A stretch of DNA of 64,000 bases from Chryseobacterium jejuense (GTDB taxonomy: Bacteria > Bacteroidota > Bacteroidia > Flavobacteriales > Weeksellaceae): NCBI RefSeq assembly GCF_017877355.1, contig NZ_JAGIPR010000003.1, positions 1 to 64,000 of the forward strand. The letters are read 5' to 3'. The number at the start of each line of letters is the position of its first letter. The first letter of the stretch is position 1. A program made the translations under genes and the position numbers. The notes below the pieces were generated by a model that was not told the origin of the DNA, did no database searches, and was given only the letters and a program-made list of their open reading frames with translations. This document shows positions 34,598 to 43,970 of the stretch, one piece after another.

Positions 34598-34964
34598 CAC
34601 CTTTTTCGGTTTCGAGAAAGACCTGATGGCTCACCCCGAAATGCTGATTTTTGCAGCACTTCTTACCCCAATATTATTAATGCTTCCCATTGCTTTAGTT
34701 GGCTGGGTTTTCAGAAAACTTAAGTTCAATATGTATATCATCAATGTATTATTGTATACCCTGATGTTTACCTTTTTATTGGGAATTCTTACCATTTTCG
34801 TTCTGTATTTTATTACAGATAAGAATGGTATTAAGTTAATGTATTGCTGGTTAACTGTTTTTGCAGGAATGTTTTTTTTCTGCCTGATGAATGAGAAAAC
34901 CATTACTAAAATGTTTACCGACTGGTCTAAAATCATTGAACAAAAAGATAAAAGTAGAAAGTAG
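34581..34964 (+). CDS. Hypothetical membrane protein
   Basis: A 127-residue protein with three hydrophobic segments (LIFAALLTPILLMLPIALVGWVF; YIINVLLYTLMFTFLLGILTIFVLYFI; LMYCWLTVFAGMFFFCLM) and a charged C-terminus. The family is not recognised. A 17-base overlap with lemA places it in the same operon, so it is likely a partner in that membrane complex. Confidence 0.65.
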   Translation: MEFSFNTFFGFEKDLMAHPEMLIFAALLTPILLMLPIALVGWVFRKLKFNMYIINVLLYTLMFTFLLGILTIFVLYFITDKNGIKLMYCWLTVFAGMFFFCLMNEKTITKMFTDWSKIIEQKDKSRK

Positions 34965-35255
34965 GGAAGAGGGATGATGGAAACAGGAGGTTTCCGAAGC
35001 CTGATAAATAAAGGGGTTCATTGGAACAGATTAACAAAAATAATTTGAATCATTCAATTTTATCGCAGATACAATCTTTACGTCTTACTCTCCAAAAAGA
35101 TAAATAAACCCTCGCGTCATTGCGTTTCCCAACGTCAGAGTTCTGTCCTTCGCTTCATCAAATCAGCTTGCTGATTAATTCTTCGCCCCTAAAATAATGC
35201 GCTCAGAAAATAAAAACTTTGTGTCAAAAAAACATCCAGAAAACCCTACAGGAAC
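34965..35255. repeat. Non-coding stretch with dispersed repeat R2, copy 2 (35057-35132)
   Basis: About 290 bases with no coding frame. Positions 35057-35132 are copy 2 of repeat R2 (TTTTATCGCAGATACAATCTT ... TTGCGTTTCCCAAC). A second string at 35183-35232 (CCCCTAAAATAATG ... AAACTTTGTGTCAAAAAAAC) recurs in degenerate form at 56690-56741. Confidence 0.6.
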
Positions 35256-35292
35256 AAAAATGGCTGGCCTTACAAGAAGGCCAACCATTTTT
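35256..35292. terminator. Bidirectional intrinsic terminator
   Basis: AAAAATGGCTGGCCTT pairs with AAGGCCAACCATTTTT around loop ACAAG. T-runs on both strands serve the convergent genes on each side. Confidence 0.88.
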
Positions 35293-35311
35293 TATGATAA
35301 ATATTTTTGAA

Positions 35312-37105
35312 TTATTTTACTAAAAACTGTATCGTAGTTCCATCCAGTTTTAAAATATAAACTCCTTGATTAAGAGTTCCTGTTCTGATTACATTTCCAT
35401 TTCTGAAAGGTCTGTCAATCGTTTGCAGCACTTTTCCTTGTAAGGTATAGATCTCAGCTCTTTTGATATTCTGAACATCACCTTTTACTGTGATTTCCTG
35501 ATTTATAATCGGATTAGGGGTGATTTTAAAGCTTTGCGTGGTCTCTGAGGTAACACTTTGAGCTTGTCTGGCAGAAGTTGCGGAATAACATGTCCATTTC
35601 AGATCATCAATAGCCACTCTGTTGCTGGTTGAAGTATTCACCAGGCTTACCGTTATATTTCCGGAAACATTAATATTGTTGATAGTCGTTGTTGTTGCTG
35701 TAGTACTGTAAGGAATTGTTCCTACTGTAGTTCCATTTACTTTAACATCAAAAACGCCATTGCTTCCTGAGAATTTCAACTGTGTAGTTACTGTTAAAGA
35801 ACCAATACCATTAGAAGAAGTTCCTGATGTTAAAGATCCATTTCTTACAGTAATCGCTTTATTATTGATCGTTTGGTCGGTTCTTGCATCTGTAGCAGTC
35901 CAGGAAATACCACCATTGCTCCATGTTTTGGCAGAATAGGTAGAACTTGCAGCTGGAATTGATTCAAAATTTTCATTGACACAATCTGTAGATGGATTAG
36001 GGTTGGTTGTTCCTGCATTTGTTGTTCCTGAAACGGTAGAACTGTTAGAAGACGAATTTCCTGCAGCATCCTTAGCAACTACATAGAAACTATAAGTTGT
36101 AGATGGTGTTAACCCCGAAATTGTTGTAGAAGTTGAACTTACCGTAGTTTGCAGACTTCCGTTCATATAAACATTGTAGGCAGACACTCCAACATTATCT
36201 GTAGCAGCATTCCATGTAAGAGAAATACTGTTGGATGTTTTGGCAGAAACGGCTAAGCTTGTAGCAGCTGTCGGAGCCTGAGTATCGCCTGTAGGTTGTT
36301 GAGATCCCCAGATAAGATTTACGTAGCTTGGATTATCAATAAAAGGGTTTCTGTTACCCTGATAAGTATAGGAAGCATTATTTCTCTTGATTTCAGCCTG
36401 AGAAACCGGATCCTGATTATGCCATGCCAAAAGAACATTCAGTTCCCAGGTCTGAAGCCCTGGAAATGTAGAACTACCCAACATATTTCCAGAAGAAAAT
36501 GAAGAAAGTTTACTTTGATATCGCGTTACAAAATAGAAGATCATACGGGCAACATCCCCTTTAAACTCATCAATCGGCTCAAAAACTGTCCCTGAATATC
36601 CTGAAGAAGCAGAATTACCCAATTTTGATCCATTTTGGGAAGTAAAAGTAGCACTTCCAACTTTTCCGAATGGATAATTACTTCTCATTCCATTTACTTT
36701 ACCATCTGTAGCTCTGATGAAGTGAACATCCGAAACCATAGGTGAGGACTGACTAAATAAACTTTGAGGGACAATATGCTCTCTGTTATAGCAGTTTCCT
36801 TCCGTAGAATAAGTTCCACACTGGTTAGATCCCGGTGTATACTTATAAGGATCAGTACCTACAGGTTGTTCAGAATAGATATCAAGGATAGACCCATCAT
36901 TTTCGTAGTCTTTATCAATGTCAGTGGTCTTATAGGCTATCCATAATCCGTTGTAGCCTTTATCCTGATGTCCGCTGGTGATAATGCTGCTCAAAGCAGT
37001 TTTTAAAGCCGCACCACTCAATCCATTGGCAGAGTTATAGTATCCTGTAGGAGCCTGAGCATAGGCAAGTCCCGAGAATAAAGAGAATAAGATAATTTTT
37101 TTCAT
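35312..37105 (-). CDS. T9SS-secreted endonuclease I family nuclease
   Basis: 597 residues from the ATG at 37105, which directly begins a signal peptide (MKKIILFSLFSGLAYAQ). The catalytic domain (about 20-255) carries the endonuclease I motif NREHIVPQSLF with preceding CGTYSTEGNCY and the later FKGDVARMIFYFVTRY. A fibronectin type III domain (AKTSNSISLTWNAATDNVGV) is followed by a Thr/Ser-rich beta domain and a type A T9SS tail (FKITPNPIINQEI ... IQFLVK). It degrades DNA outside the cell, for nutrient scavenging or biofilm DNA removal. Confidence 0.9.
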   Translation of the reverse strand: MKKIILFSLFSGLAYAQAPTGYYNSANGLSGAALKTALSSIITSGHQDKGYNGLWIAYKTTDIDKDYENDGSILDIYSEQPVGTDPYKYTPGSNQCGTYSTEGNCYNREHIVPQSLFSQSSPMVSDVHFIRATDGKVNGMRSNYPFGKVGSATFTSQNGSKLGNSASSGYSGTVFEPIDEFKGDVARMIFYFVTRYQSKLSSFSSGNMLGSSTFPGLQTWELNVLLAWHNQDPVSQAEIKRNNASYTYQGNRNPFIDNPSYVNLIWGSQQPTGDTQAPTAATSLAVSAKTSNSISLTWNAATDNVGVSAYNVYMNGSLQTTVSSTSTTISGLTPSTTYSFYVVAKDAAGNSSSNSSTVSGTTNAGTTNPNPSTDCVNENFESIPAASSTYSAKTWSNGGISWTATDARTDQTINNKAITVRNGSLTSGTSSNGIGSLTVTTQLKFSGSNGVFDVKVNGTTVGTIPYSTTATTTTINNINVSGNITVSLVNTSTSNRVAIDDLKWTCYSATSARQAQSVTSETTQSFKITPNPIINQEITVKGDVQNIKRAEIYTLQGKVLQTIDRPFRNGNVIRTGTLNQGVYILKLDGTTIQFLVK

Positions 37106-37403
37106 ATTAATATAATTTCCCACAAGATTACTACATTTTTGTGAATAAAAAATTACATTATTATTAATTTTGAATGTAGAACATTTTGCTTTCATTGGAG
37201 AATGATAAATGATGATTGATGAGCGATAATTGATACTCAATGAAGAAATACAGTTGGTTAAACCTATCCACGTATCTTTGTCATTCTGTAATAATCTAAA
37301 CTTCGTTATTCATATTGTATGTTAAACTCAATAAGAAAAGAAATTTAATAGCTTTAATTTCCCAGTCCGCATCCCGAAAGTCAGCACTCATAAAAATAAA
37401 AAA

Positions 37404-37423
37404 GCCAGCACAAAAGTGCCGGC
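37404..37423 (-). terminator. Intrinsic terminator of the DUF4136 gene
   Basis: GCCAGCAC pairs with GTGCCGGC around AAAA. On the minus strand a T-run (TTTTTTATTTTT) follows. Confidence 0.85.
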
Positions 37424-37446
37424 TCATATAATAATAGCTATCAATC

Positions 37447-37974
37447 TTATTTTCTCTGTGGCGGATAATTTTTCATAATCTCAGCCATAATTTCAGGGAT
37501 CTGTCTCTGTTTAGATCTTGGAGAATCTACAGAAATTCCGCTTCCGATACCCTGCCATACCAATTTATTGGATTTTGCATCGATAAGGTCAACAATAAGA
37601 GCTCCTTCATTATAATTGCTTGTCCATGTTCTGTTCATTCCAACACCCCATCCGAATGGGCCGCCCCAACCCCACATTCCGTAAGGAGAAGAACTTTGTA
37701 TATCAGTGATCTTTTTATGATTTGCTTTTACGTTGATAATAAGATCAGGATTCTCTCCGGACTGAAGTCCTTTGGTCTGAAGCTGTCTTGAAAGCTCATT
37801 CAGAACTCTGTCTTTATCAATATCATTCAATTTTAGATCATCAATTCTTATTTTATATGTTTTGTAAGAATTGAAATTGGCGGTTTCAGCATAATCTGAA
37901 CGTACCTGAAACGGGCTACAAGAAGTTAAACCTAATGTAGCTGCTGCCAACAAAATAAAAATATATTTTTTCAT
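37447..37974 (-). CDS. DUF4136 lipoprotein
   Basis: A 175-residue lipoprotein (LAAATLGLTSC, Cys19) with the DUF4136 pattern: YAETANFNSYKTYKI, helix VLNELSRQLQTKGL, NPDLIINVKANHKK and GALIVDLIDAKSNKLVWQGIG. The family is common in Bacteroidota and Proteobacteria envelopes; its function is unknown. Confidence 0.9.
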   Translation of the reverse strand: MKKYIFILLAAATLGLTSCSPFQVRSDYAETANFNSYKTYKIRIDDLKLNDIDKDRVLNELSRQLQTKGLQSGENPDLIINVKANHKKITDIQSSSPYGMWGWGGPFGWGVGMNRTWTSNYNEGALIVDLIDAKSNKLVWQGIGSGISVDSPRSKQRQIPEIMAEIMKNYPPQRK

Positions 37975-37979
37975 TTTAT

Positions 37980-38162
<183 letters not shown>

Positions 38163-38166
38163 TTAA

Positions 38167-38526
38167 ATGCAAGTCAAAAAACTTTTTATATTTGTTAGTA
38201 TGATAATTGTATGCCAAAAGCCATTAAAAAAATTAAAAATTAACGGCATTGCTCTCTTTCCCTTTATCTTCATTAGGAAACCCGAAGATAAGGAAAATAA
38301 TACACTTATCAATCACGAAAAGATCCATTTGAGACAACAATTGGAGATGCTTGTCATATTTTTCTACATTTTCTATGTTATTGAATATTATTACTGGTTT
38401 TTTAAGTTAAAAAACGGGTATCAGGCATACAGAAGGATTTCATTTGAAAGAGAAGCCTATACTAACGAACACGATTTAAATTACCTTAAAAAAAGAAAGT
38501 TCTGGAACTTTAGGAAATATTTGTAG
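38167..38526 (+). CDS. Small membrane protein with HExxH-like motif; start uncertain
   Basis: The frame supports up to 119 residues. The coherent part is KINGIALFPFIFIRKPEDK, then LINHEKIHLRQQLEML, with HEKIH as a possible zinc-binding HExxH, then a hydrophobic aromatic helix (LVIFFYIFYVIEYYYWFF) and a basic tail. The start is doubtful: 38167 lies 7 bases from the divergent DUF5522 start and precedes a consensus -7 box (TATATTTG, 38187-38194). An ATG at 38211 in another frame would join this frame if the A7 run at 38226-38232 had six A. The function is unknown. Confidence 0.6.
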   Translation: MQVKKLFIFVSMIIVCQKPLKKLKINGIALFPFIFIRKPEDKENNTLINHEKIHLRQQLEMLVIFFYIFYVIEYYYWFFKLKNGYQAYRRISFEREAYTNEHDLNYLKKRKFWNFRKYL

Positions 38527-38528
38527 AG

Positions 38529-38626
38529 GATAAAAGATAAAAGATAAAAGATAAAAGATAAAAGATAAAAGATAAAAGATAAAAGATAAAAGATAAAAGA
38601 TAAAAGATAAAAGATAAAAGATAAAA
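38529..38626 (+). repeat. Heptanucleotide tandem repeat, 14 perfect copies of GATAAAA
   Basis: Fourteen uninterrupted copies of the 7-mer GATAAAA (98 bases) followed by a partial GAT. The array starts 2 bases after the stop codon of the preceding gene. Perfect short arrays of this length change copy number by slippage. Confidence 0.97.
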
Positions 38627-38690
38627 GATCTTGTCGTTAAACAACTATTTTTCTCCTAGTATATTGGCACGGATATTAACATCAATAGGG

Positions 38691-38797
38691 GTGGGTTATA
38701 ATCCTGAGCATAAACAGAAGGTTTACGAACGAAGTTCACGAAGGAAGCCCGACCAAATTAAAAGAACCCAAAATTCAACGGCTTTAGCCAAAACCTA
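38691..38797 (+). repeat. Dispersed intergenic repeat R1, copy 3
   Basis: GGGTTATAATCCTGAG (38694-38709), then GAAGTTCACGAAGGAAGCCCG and GGCTTTAGCCAAAACCT (38780-38796) match copy 1 in the same order with an enlarged middle. The rest of the 380-base spacer before the next gene holds TGCAAATCCGTGTCATCTG, another string common in such spacers, and a -7-like TACTTTTG at 38970-38977. Confidence 0.65.
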
Positions 38798-39012
38798 AGA
38801 ATTAAAATACAAACATCACCAATAATTTCACAAATTAGACCAACATAATTGGACGTCATCAAACACATAATTATCTTTGCAAATCCGTGTCATCTGTGGT
38901 TAGAAACAATCAACCTTATCTATAAAAACCTGTAGTCACGACTAAAAAATCCGATAATTAATCTTTTCCTACTTTTGTACTCCATAAACCATGAATAGTT
39001 TAAAAAACTAAA

Positions 39013-39921
39013 ATGTTATTACAATTCCCTACAGAACCTATTCCCATTCAGGAAATCCTGATTCATAAAAATGTAAAACTCTTTATCAAGAGAGAAGACC
39101 TTATTCATCCTCAGATTTCCGGTAATAAATACTGGAAACTGTTTTATAATGTTAACCGTTATCTGGAAGGAAATCCGGAGAAACCATATATCATTACATT
39201 TGGTGGGGCGTTTTCCAATCATATTGCAGCCGTTTCTGCGGTAGGTAATCTGGCTGGTATTCCAACGCTGGGAATTATCAGGGGAGAAGAATTACAACAT
39301 AAATGGCGCGATAATCCCACTTTACTTTTTGCAAAAAGAAACGGAATGAATCTGAAATTTGTCACCCGTGAAGAATATCGTCATAAAGAAAAACTGACAG
39401 AATTCCTGCAGCAGGAGTTTCCCGAAGCACTGATAGTCCCGGAAGGAGGAACCAATGAAGAAGCCGTGGAAGGGGTGAAAATGATGCTCAATGAGCAAAC
39501 AAAAGATTTTGACTATCTTTGCACCGCAGTTGGAACAGGAGGAACCATTGCCGGAATTTCAAAATTCTGTGAAGATAATCAGAAAGTTATAGGATTAAAG
39601 GTCGTTGACGATGCTTCACTTGAAAATAAAATTTTTGAATTAACTTTGAAGCAGAATTTTAATCTAATAGATTCATGTTTTGGAGGTTATGGTAAAATAA
39701 GTGATGAAAATATCCGTTTTATCAATAATTTCAAAGAGAAATACGACATTCCTCTGGAACCGATTTATACAGGAAAGATGATGCAGAAAGTTTTTGAACT
39801 TATTGAAGAAAGCTACTTTCCTGAAAACAGCAGAATATTGTGCTTTCATACTGGTGGATTACAGGGGATTGAGGGAGCTAATCTGCTTTTAGAAAAACAG
39901 AATAGAAATTTAATTATATAA
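39013..39921 (+). CDS. D-cysteine desulfhydrase/ACC deaminase-family PLP enzyme
   Basis: A 302-residue fold-type II PLP enzyme. The Schiff-base lysine is in HPQISGNKYWKLFYN (about residue 40) and ITFGGAFSNHIAAVSAVG supplies the Ser/Asn active-site residues; TAVGTGGTIAGISKF is the phosphate-binding loop. Bacteroidota members near 300 residues are usually called ACC deaminase or D-cysteine desulfhydrase; the ACC-specific residues cannot be judged here. A glucosaminidase gene follows after 15 bases. Confidence 0.85.
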   Translation: MLLQFPTEPIPIQEILIHKNVKLFIKREDLIHPQISGNKYWKLFYNVNRYLEGNPEKPYIITFGGAFSNHIAAVSAVGNLAGIPTLGIIRGEELQHKWRDNPTLLFAKRNGMNLKFVTREEYRHKEKLTEFLQQEFPEALIVPEGGTNEEAVEGVKMMLNEQTKDFDYLCTAVGTGGTIAGISKFCEDNQKVIGLKVVDDASLENKIFELTLKQNFNLIDSCFGGYGKISDENIRFINNFKEKYDIPLEPIYTGKMMQKVFELIEESYFPENSRILCFHTGGLQGIEGANLLLEKQNRNLII

Positions 39922-39936
39922 GTAAAATTGAAAAAC

Positions 39937-40995
39937 ATGAAAAGACTTTTTCTAGCCATAAGCCTTTTAGTTTTATCAAAATTTTCTGCCCAAGGCTGGG
40001 CAACCGAAGATCAATACATTCAGAAATTTGCTAAATATGCAGTAGAAGAAATGGAAAAATATAAAATTCCAGCTTCTATTACTCTTGCTCAGGGACTTCT
40101 TGAAACAGGAGGCGGGCAAAGCAGATTAGCACAGGAAGGTAAAAACCACTTCGGAATAAAATGTAAAGAAGACTGGACGGGTAAAACGATGAAACATACG
40201 GACGATGCTCCAAACGAATGTTTCCGTGTATATGATGACCCAAGACAGTCTTACGAAGATCATTCTATATTTTTATCCACCAGAAAATATTACGCAAATC
40301 TTTTCAATCTGGATATGAAGGATTACAGAGCGTGGGCTTACGGTTTAAAAAAAGCCGGATATGCAACCAATCCACGTTATGCTTCCATCTTAATCACTAA
40401 AATTGAAAAGTATAAACTATACGAATACGACAACACCAATTCTAATGAAGTGTTGTATGCCGTACTTAAAATGTATCCGGATCTGAAAGACGACAGAACT
40501 TTCATGGCACAACTGGAGCCTTCAAAAACAACAAAGAAAGCCAAAGAACCGGTAACTGTAGAAGTTCCTTATAAGCAAACTTCTTATGCACAACAGCAGA
40601 AAAGAGTAGAGAGAATCAAAACAAAAGCTGAGATTCTGAATTCCATTCTCATTAAAAGTCACCCGAATGACGGGCTGAAATATATTGTCATTCCTGAAGA
40701 TACCGATGTAAGGTTTATTGCCAATAAATTCAAGGTCAGTGAAAGCCGCCTGATGAAGTGGAATGAGCTGGAAACCGAGACCTTGAAGAAAAATGATATT
40801 GTCTTCCTTGAATCTAAAAACTCTTCAGGAAATACAGCAACTTACAAAGCAATGTCAGGAGAAGACATGCATGCTATTGCTCAGAAATTCGGAATCAAAT
40901 TACATAAGTTATATGCTAAAAACAGAATGGATGAAGGTCAACAGCCATCTGCAGGGCAGCTAATTTATTTGATTGACAAGAAACCAAGAAATTAA
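39937..40995 (+). CDS. Exported N-acetylglucosaminidase (GH73-type) with LysM domains
   Basis: 352 residues from the ATG at 39937, which begins a signal peptide (LFLAISLLVLSKFSAQ). The glucosaminidase domain (about 20-165) shows IPASITLAQGLLETGGGQS with the catalytic Glu, HFGIKCKEDWTG and YEDHSIFLSTRKYY. A linker leads to two LysM-like modules (KYIVIPEDTDVRFIANKFKVSESRLMKWN and YKAMSGEDMHAIAQKFGIKLHKLYAKN). It should cut peptidoglycan glycan strands during growth or division. Confidence 0.92.
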   Translation: MKRLFLAISLLVLSKFSAQGWATEDQYIQKFAKYAVEEMEKYKIPASITLAQGLLETGGGQSRLAQEGKNHFGIKCKEDWTGKTMKHTDDAPNECFRVYDDPRQSYEDHSIFLSTRKYYANLFNLDMKDYRAWAYGLKKAGYATNPRYASILITKIEKYKLYEYDNTNSNEVLYAVLKMYPDLKDDRTFMAQLEPSKTTKKAKEPVTVEVPYKQTSYAQQQKRVERIKTKAEILNSILIKSHPNDGLKYIVIPEDTDVRFIANKFKVSESRLMKWNELETETLKKNDIVFLESKNSSGNTATYKAMSGEDMHAIAQKFGIKLHKLYAKNRMDEGQQPSAGQLIYLIDKKPRN

Positions 40996-41011
40996 TCCCC
41001 CTTTTACTCCC

Positions 41012-41986
41012 ATGAAAATATTAAATATGACTTCTAAATATCTCCGGATATTTTTGATATGTATGTCATGTACAATATTTTCTCAGGAACAAAAATATAT
41101 ACCCTACAGAAAGGGAAATTTTTGGGGATTATGTGATGCGACCGGGTTTATTGCAGTACAGCCTCAATATAATAGTATAAGTGGATATGACCGTTCTGTT
41201 GGAGGATTTCATGCAGAGCAAAATGGGAAATTTGGAATTATAGACAATAATGCAATCATTCTGATGCCCTTTATTTCAAATATACCTATATCAGTAAATG
41301 ATGATAAATATTTGGTTTTTGATGGGTGGGATTACTATTATTATTCCACAATAACAAGAATGCGTCTGGAAAAACAAATGCAAATTGAAAGGCCTCCGGT
41401 TAATGATAAAGGATTTGGAATAAATGCATTGTATAGTAAAGATATAAAAGAAATAGTATTAAGCTGGGATGATCTTAGTGATGAAGATATTGAAATGCTG
41501 AATCCCTACGATAATGACCAGTATGACCTAACTTTTAAAAGAGATTTTATAGAAATAGGATCTGCTGATGCTAGTACATATATCGGGATTTATATTCCTA
41601 AACTCAATAAAATATTTTTAAATACACCGGAGCTGGCGCATGTAGGTTGGCAGTATTATAGAGGGATTCCTTATATTTATACAGTGAATACTTCGAATTT
41701 AATGGGACTTGTAGATCAATATTCCCGTGAGGTATATCCTAATAAATATCATGAAATTGCTTTGGTAGATGGGTATCATTTGGTATATCTTTCAGAGCCT
41801 GATCCCAATCACCAGAATAATTTAATTTTTAGAACAATTCTTCCTAACAATAAAGTATTAGACGGAAAATTTGAGCCAGCTACAACAATTTTGAAAAATG
41901 GCTATCCCTTTCAATTGTATTATACAATGATTAATGGGCAGAAAAATTATGCAGGAGAAGATGGTACCCTTTACTTTGAGGGTTAA
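41012..41986 (+). CDS. Secreted WG-repeat-like protein
   Basis: 324 residues from ATG 41012, which lies just after the preceding stop; ATG 41027 would give a cleaner signal peptide (YLRIFLICMSCTIFSQ). The mature N-terminus has WG-type repeats (YRKGNFWGLCDATGFIAVQPQYNSI; EQNGKFGIIDNNAIILMP); later WG-like units are degenerate (NLMGLVDQYSREVYP). Function unknown. It overlaps or abuts the glucosaminidase gene and lies 17 bases before hemL. Confidence 0.7.
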   Translation: MKILNMTSKYLRIFLICMSCTIFSQEQKYIPYRKGNFWGLCDATGFIAVQPQYNSISGYDRSVGGFHAEQNGKFGIIDNNAIILMPFISNIPISVNDDKYLVFDGWDYYYYSTITRMRLEKQMQIERPPVNDKGFGINALYSKDIKEIVLSWDDLSDEDIEMLNPYDNDQYDLTFKRDFIEIGSADASTYIGIYIPKLNKIFLNTPELAHVGWQYYRGIPYIYTVNTSNLMGLVDQYSREVYPNKYHEIALVDGYHLVYLSEPDPNHQNNLIFRTILPNNKVLDGKFEPATTILKNGYPFQLYYTMINGQKNYAGEDGTLYFEG

Positions 41987-42003
41987 ACAATAAAAAATAA
42001 AAA

Positions 42004-43293
42004 ATGAAGTATCAAAGAAGTTCGGCTTTGTTTGATGAAGCCTACAAATACATTCCGGGAGGAGTAAACTCTCCGGTAAGAGCATTCAAATCAGTAGGAG
42101 GTGTTCCTGTTTTTATGAAATCAGCAAAAGGAGCTTACCTTACTGATGCCGATGATAATACATATATCGATTACATCAATTCATGGGGACCTGCAATTTT
42201 AGGACATACTCATCCTGAAGTATTGGAAGAACTGAAAATTCAGGCAGAAAAAGGATTCTCTTTCGGAGCTCCTACAGAACTTGAAACTGAAATTGCAAAA
42301 TTCATCGTTGAAAATGTTCCGAATATCGATCAGATCAGAATGGTTTCTTCAGGAACAGAAGCATGTATGAGTGCCATCAGACTGGCAAGAGGATATACAG
42401 GAAGAGATAAGATTGTAAAATTTGAAGGATGTTATCACGGGCATTCAGATTCATTCCTGATTAAAGCGGGAAGTGGAGCTGCAACTTTCGGAAATCCAAA
42501 TTCTCCGGGGGTAACTGAAGGTACGGCAAAAGATACTTTATTAGCTCGTTACAACGATATTGAGCAGGTTGAAGATTTATTCCGTCATAACCAAGGCGAA
42601 ATTGCAGCCATCATTATTGAGCCGGTTGCCGGAAATATGGGCTGTGTTTTGCCTGAGAATAACTTCTTACAAAACCTAAGAAAAATCTGTGATGAAAACG
42701 GTGCTTTATTGATCTTTGATGAGGTAATGACCGGTTTCAGATTAGCATTTGGCGGAGCACAGGAACTTTTTAATGTAAAAGCTGATCTGGTAACTTACGG
42801 AAAAGTAATCGGAGGTGGATTACCAGTAGGTGCTTTTGCAGGAAGAAACGAAATTATGGATCACCTGGCTCCAAAAGGTGGAGTATATCAGGCTGGAACA
42901 TTAAGTGGAAATCCATTGGCGATGAGAGCAGGATTAAAAACACTTCAGCTGATTAAAAATGATCCTGAATTCTTCAACAGATTAAGCAAAACAACACAAA
43001 CCTTGGACATTGAAATCGGAAAGATTTTAAATGAAAAAGGAATTACTCATAAGATCAACAGAAAAGGTTCTATGATGTCTGTGTTCTTCCATACCAACAG
43101 AGTTTCTAACTTTGATGAGGCGCAGGAAGCGAATCATTCATTGTTTAACAATTTCTTCCACCAGATGCTTCAGAATGGAGTGTACCTGCCGCCAAGCGGT
43201 TATGAAACCTACTTCATCAGCGATGCTATCAAAGAGAAAGAAATTGATATGACATTGGAAGCCGTTAGAAAATTTGAATATTCTAATTTATAA
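42004..43293 (+). CDS. hemL: Glutamate-1-semialdehyde 2,1-aminomutase
   Basis: A 429-residue PLP enzyme that turns glutamate-1-semialdehyde into 5-aminolevulinate for haem synthesis. Key segments are [72 protein letters not shown] and the cofactor lysine in [15 protein letters not shown]. The length is typical. Its terminator is at 43297-43334. Confidence 0.97.
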   Translation: MKYQRSSALFDEAYKYIPGGVNSPVRAFKSVGGVPVFMKSAKGAYLTDADDNTYIDYINSWGPAILGHTHPEVLEELKIQAEKGFSFGAPTELETEIAKFIVENVPNIDQIRMVSSGTEACMSAIRLARGYTGRDKIVKFEGCYHGHSDSFLIKAGSGAATFGNPNSPGVTEGTAKDTLLARYNDIEQVEDLFRHNQGEIAAIIIEPVAGNMGCVLPENNFLQNLRKICDENGALLIFDEVMTGFRLAFGGAQELFNVKADLVTYGKVIGGGLPVGAFAGRNEIMDHLAPKGGVYQAGTLSGNPLAMRAGLKTLQLIKNDPEFFNRLSKTTQTLDIEIGKILNEKGITHKINRKGSMMSVFFHTNRVSNFDEAQEANHSLFNNFFHQMLQNGVYLPPSGYETYFISDAIKEKEIDMTLEAVRKFEYSNL

Positions 43294-43296
43294 TAC

Positions 43297-43334
43297 AAAA
43301 AAAGACTGTCTTAATTAATAGGCAGTCTTTTTTT
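43297..43334. terminator. Intrinsic terminator after hemL
   Basis: AAAAAAAGACTG pairs with CAGTCTTTTTTT. It is bidirectional and also serves the convergent small gene at 43354. Confidence 0.9.
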
Positions 43335-43353
43335 TGTCTGTTTATTAAGTTGA

Positions 43354-43707
43354 TTAAACAACACCATAGCAGAACAGACACATCCATCGTCCCTCATTAT
43401 TGGCTGCTTCAGCATCGAAAATATAGAGTCCTTTACTTTCAATATTTTCTCTTTGGCTTAGGGCATCACCTCCAGAAGCATCTGTAATATAGATAATGGC
43501 TCCATCCTGTTCTTTACCATATAATGTATTGCCTTTTGCAGTAAGTTCAGCACGTGTTAATCTGGGAGGTAATAATCCATCAATAGTTAAAACTTCTTTT
43601 TTTGCAGTAACATCAAGGGTAGCTTTAGGAGTTTCTGTGTTAATTCCTGTTTGTGCAAATACAATAGAAGTTATACATATTGAAATAATACTTACTATTT
43701 TTTTCAT
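43354..43707 (-). CDS. Short secreted protein
   Basis: A 117-residue exported protein (signal peptide to VFAQ). The mature N-terminus TGINTETPKATLDVTAK and DGLLPPRLTRAELTAKGNTLYG is the conserved head of a large family of Chryseobacterium surface proteins, which in longer members is followed by an effector or beta-sandwich domain. Here the protein ends shortly after a WMCLFCYGVV motif, so it is either a naturally short member or a remnant. The function is unknown. Confidence 0.7.
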   Translation of the reverse strand: MKKIVSIISICITSIVFAQTGINTETPKATLDVTAKKEVLTIDGLLPPRLTRAELTAKGNTLYGKEQDGAIIYITDASGGDALSQRENIESKGLYIFDAEAANNEGRWMCLFCYGVV

Positions 43708-43925
43708 AGGTTCTTTTTTTCTTGCAAATATAAATTTTAATAAAAAAAATGCAGTACAGGTTCAATTATACGAAATGTGTTAAAGAAGCTTGCAGATAGT
43801 AAAATATAGTATGTGTATGAAGTTTATGTGATAAGAAAATAATGAATAATGTATTATTGTAAATGTTTTTATTACAGTTGTGAATAAAGCATAAATGATA
43901 CAGATTTTGTAATAAACCATACACT

Positions 43926-43953
43926 TTGTTCAGAATACTTCTTTTTAATTTTG
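43926..43953 (+). promoter_or_regulatory. Bacteroidota-type promoter of the first amidohydrolase gene
   Basis: TTG at 43926-43928 and TAATTTTG at 43946-43953 are 17 bases apart, a full match to TTG-N17-TANNTTTG. The predicted start site is near 43960, about 10 bases before the ATG at 43971. Confidence 0.7.
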
Positions 43954-43970
43954 TCGTAAATAGATTGGAA

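Noticed and set aside
38529..38626. CRISPR-like array
   Set aside because: The heptamer array has no spacers and no cas genes are near; it is a simple tandem repeat.
43354..43707. Truncated pseudogene of a larger surface protein
   Set aside because: The reading frame is intact with a good signal peptide and natural stop, and short members may exist; evidence for truncation is only the length.
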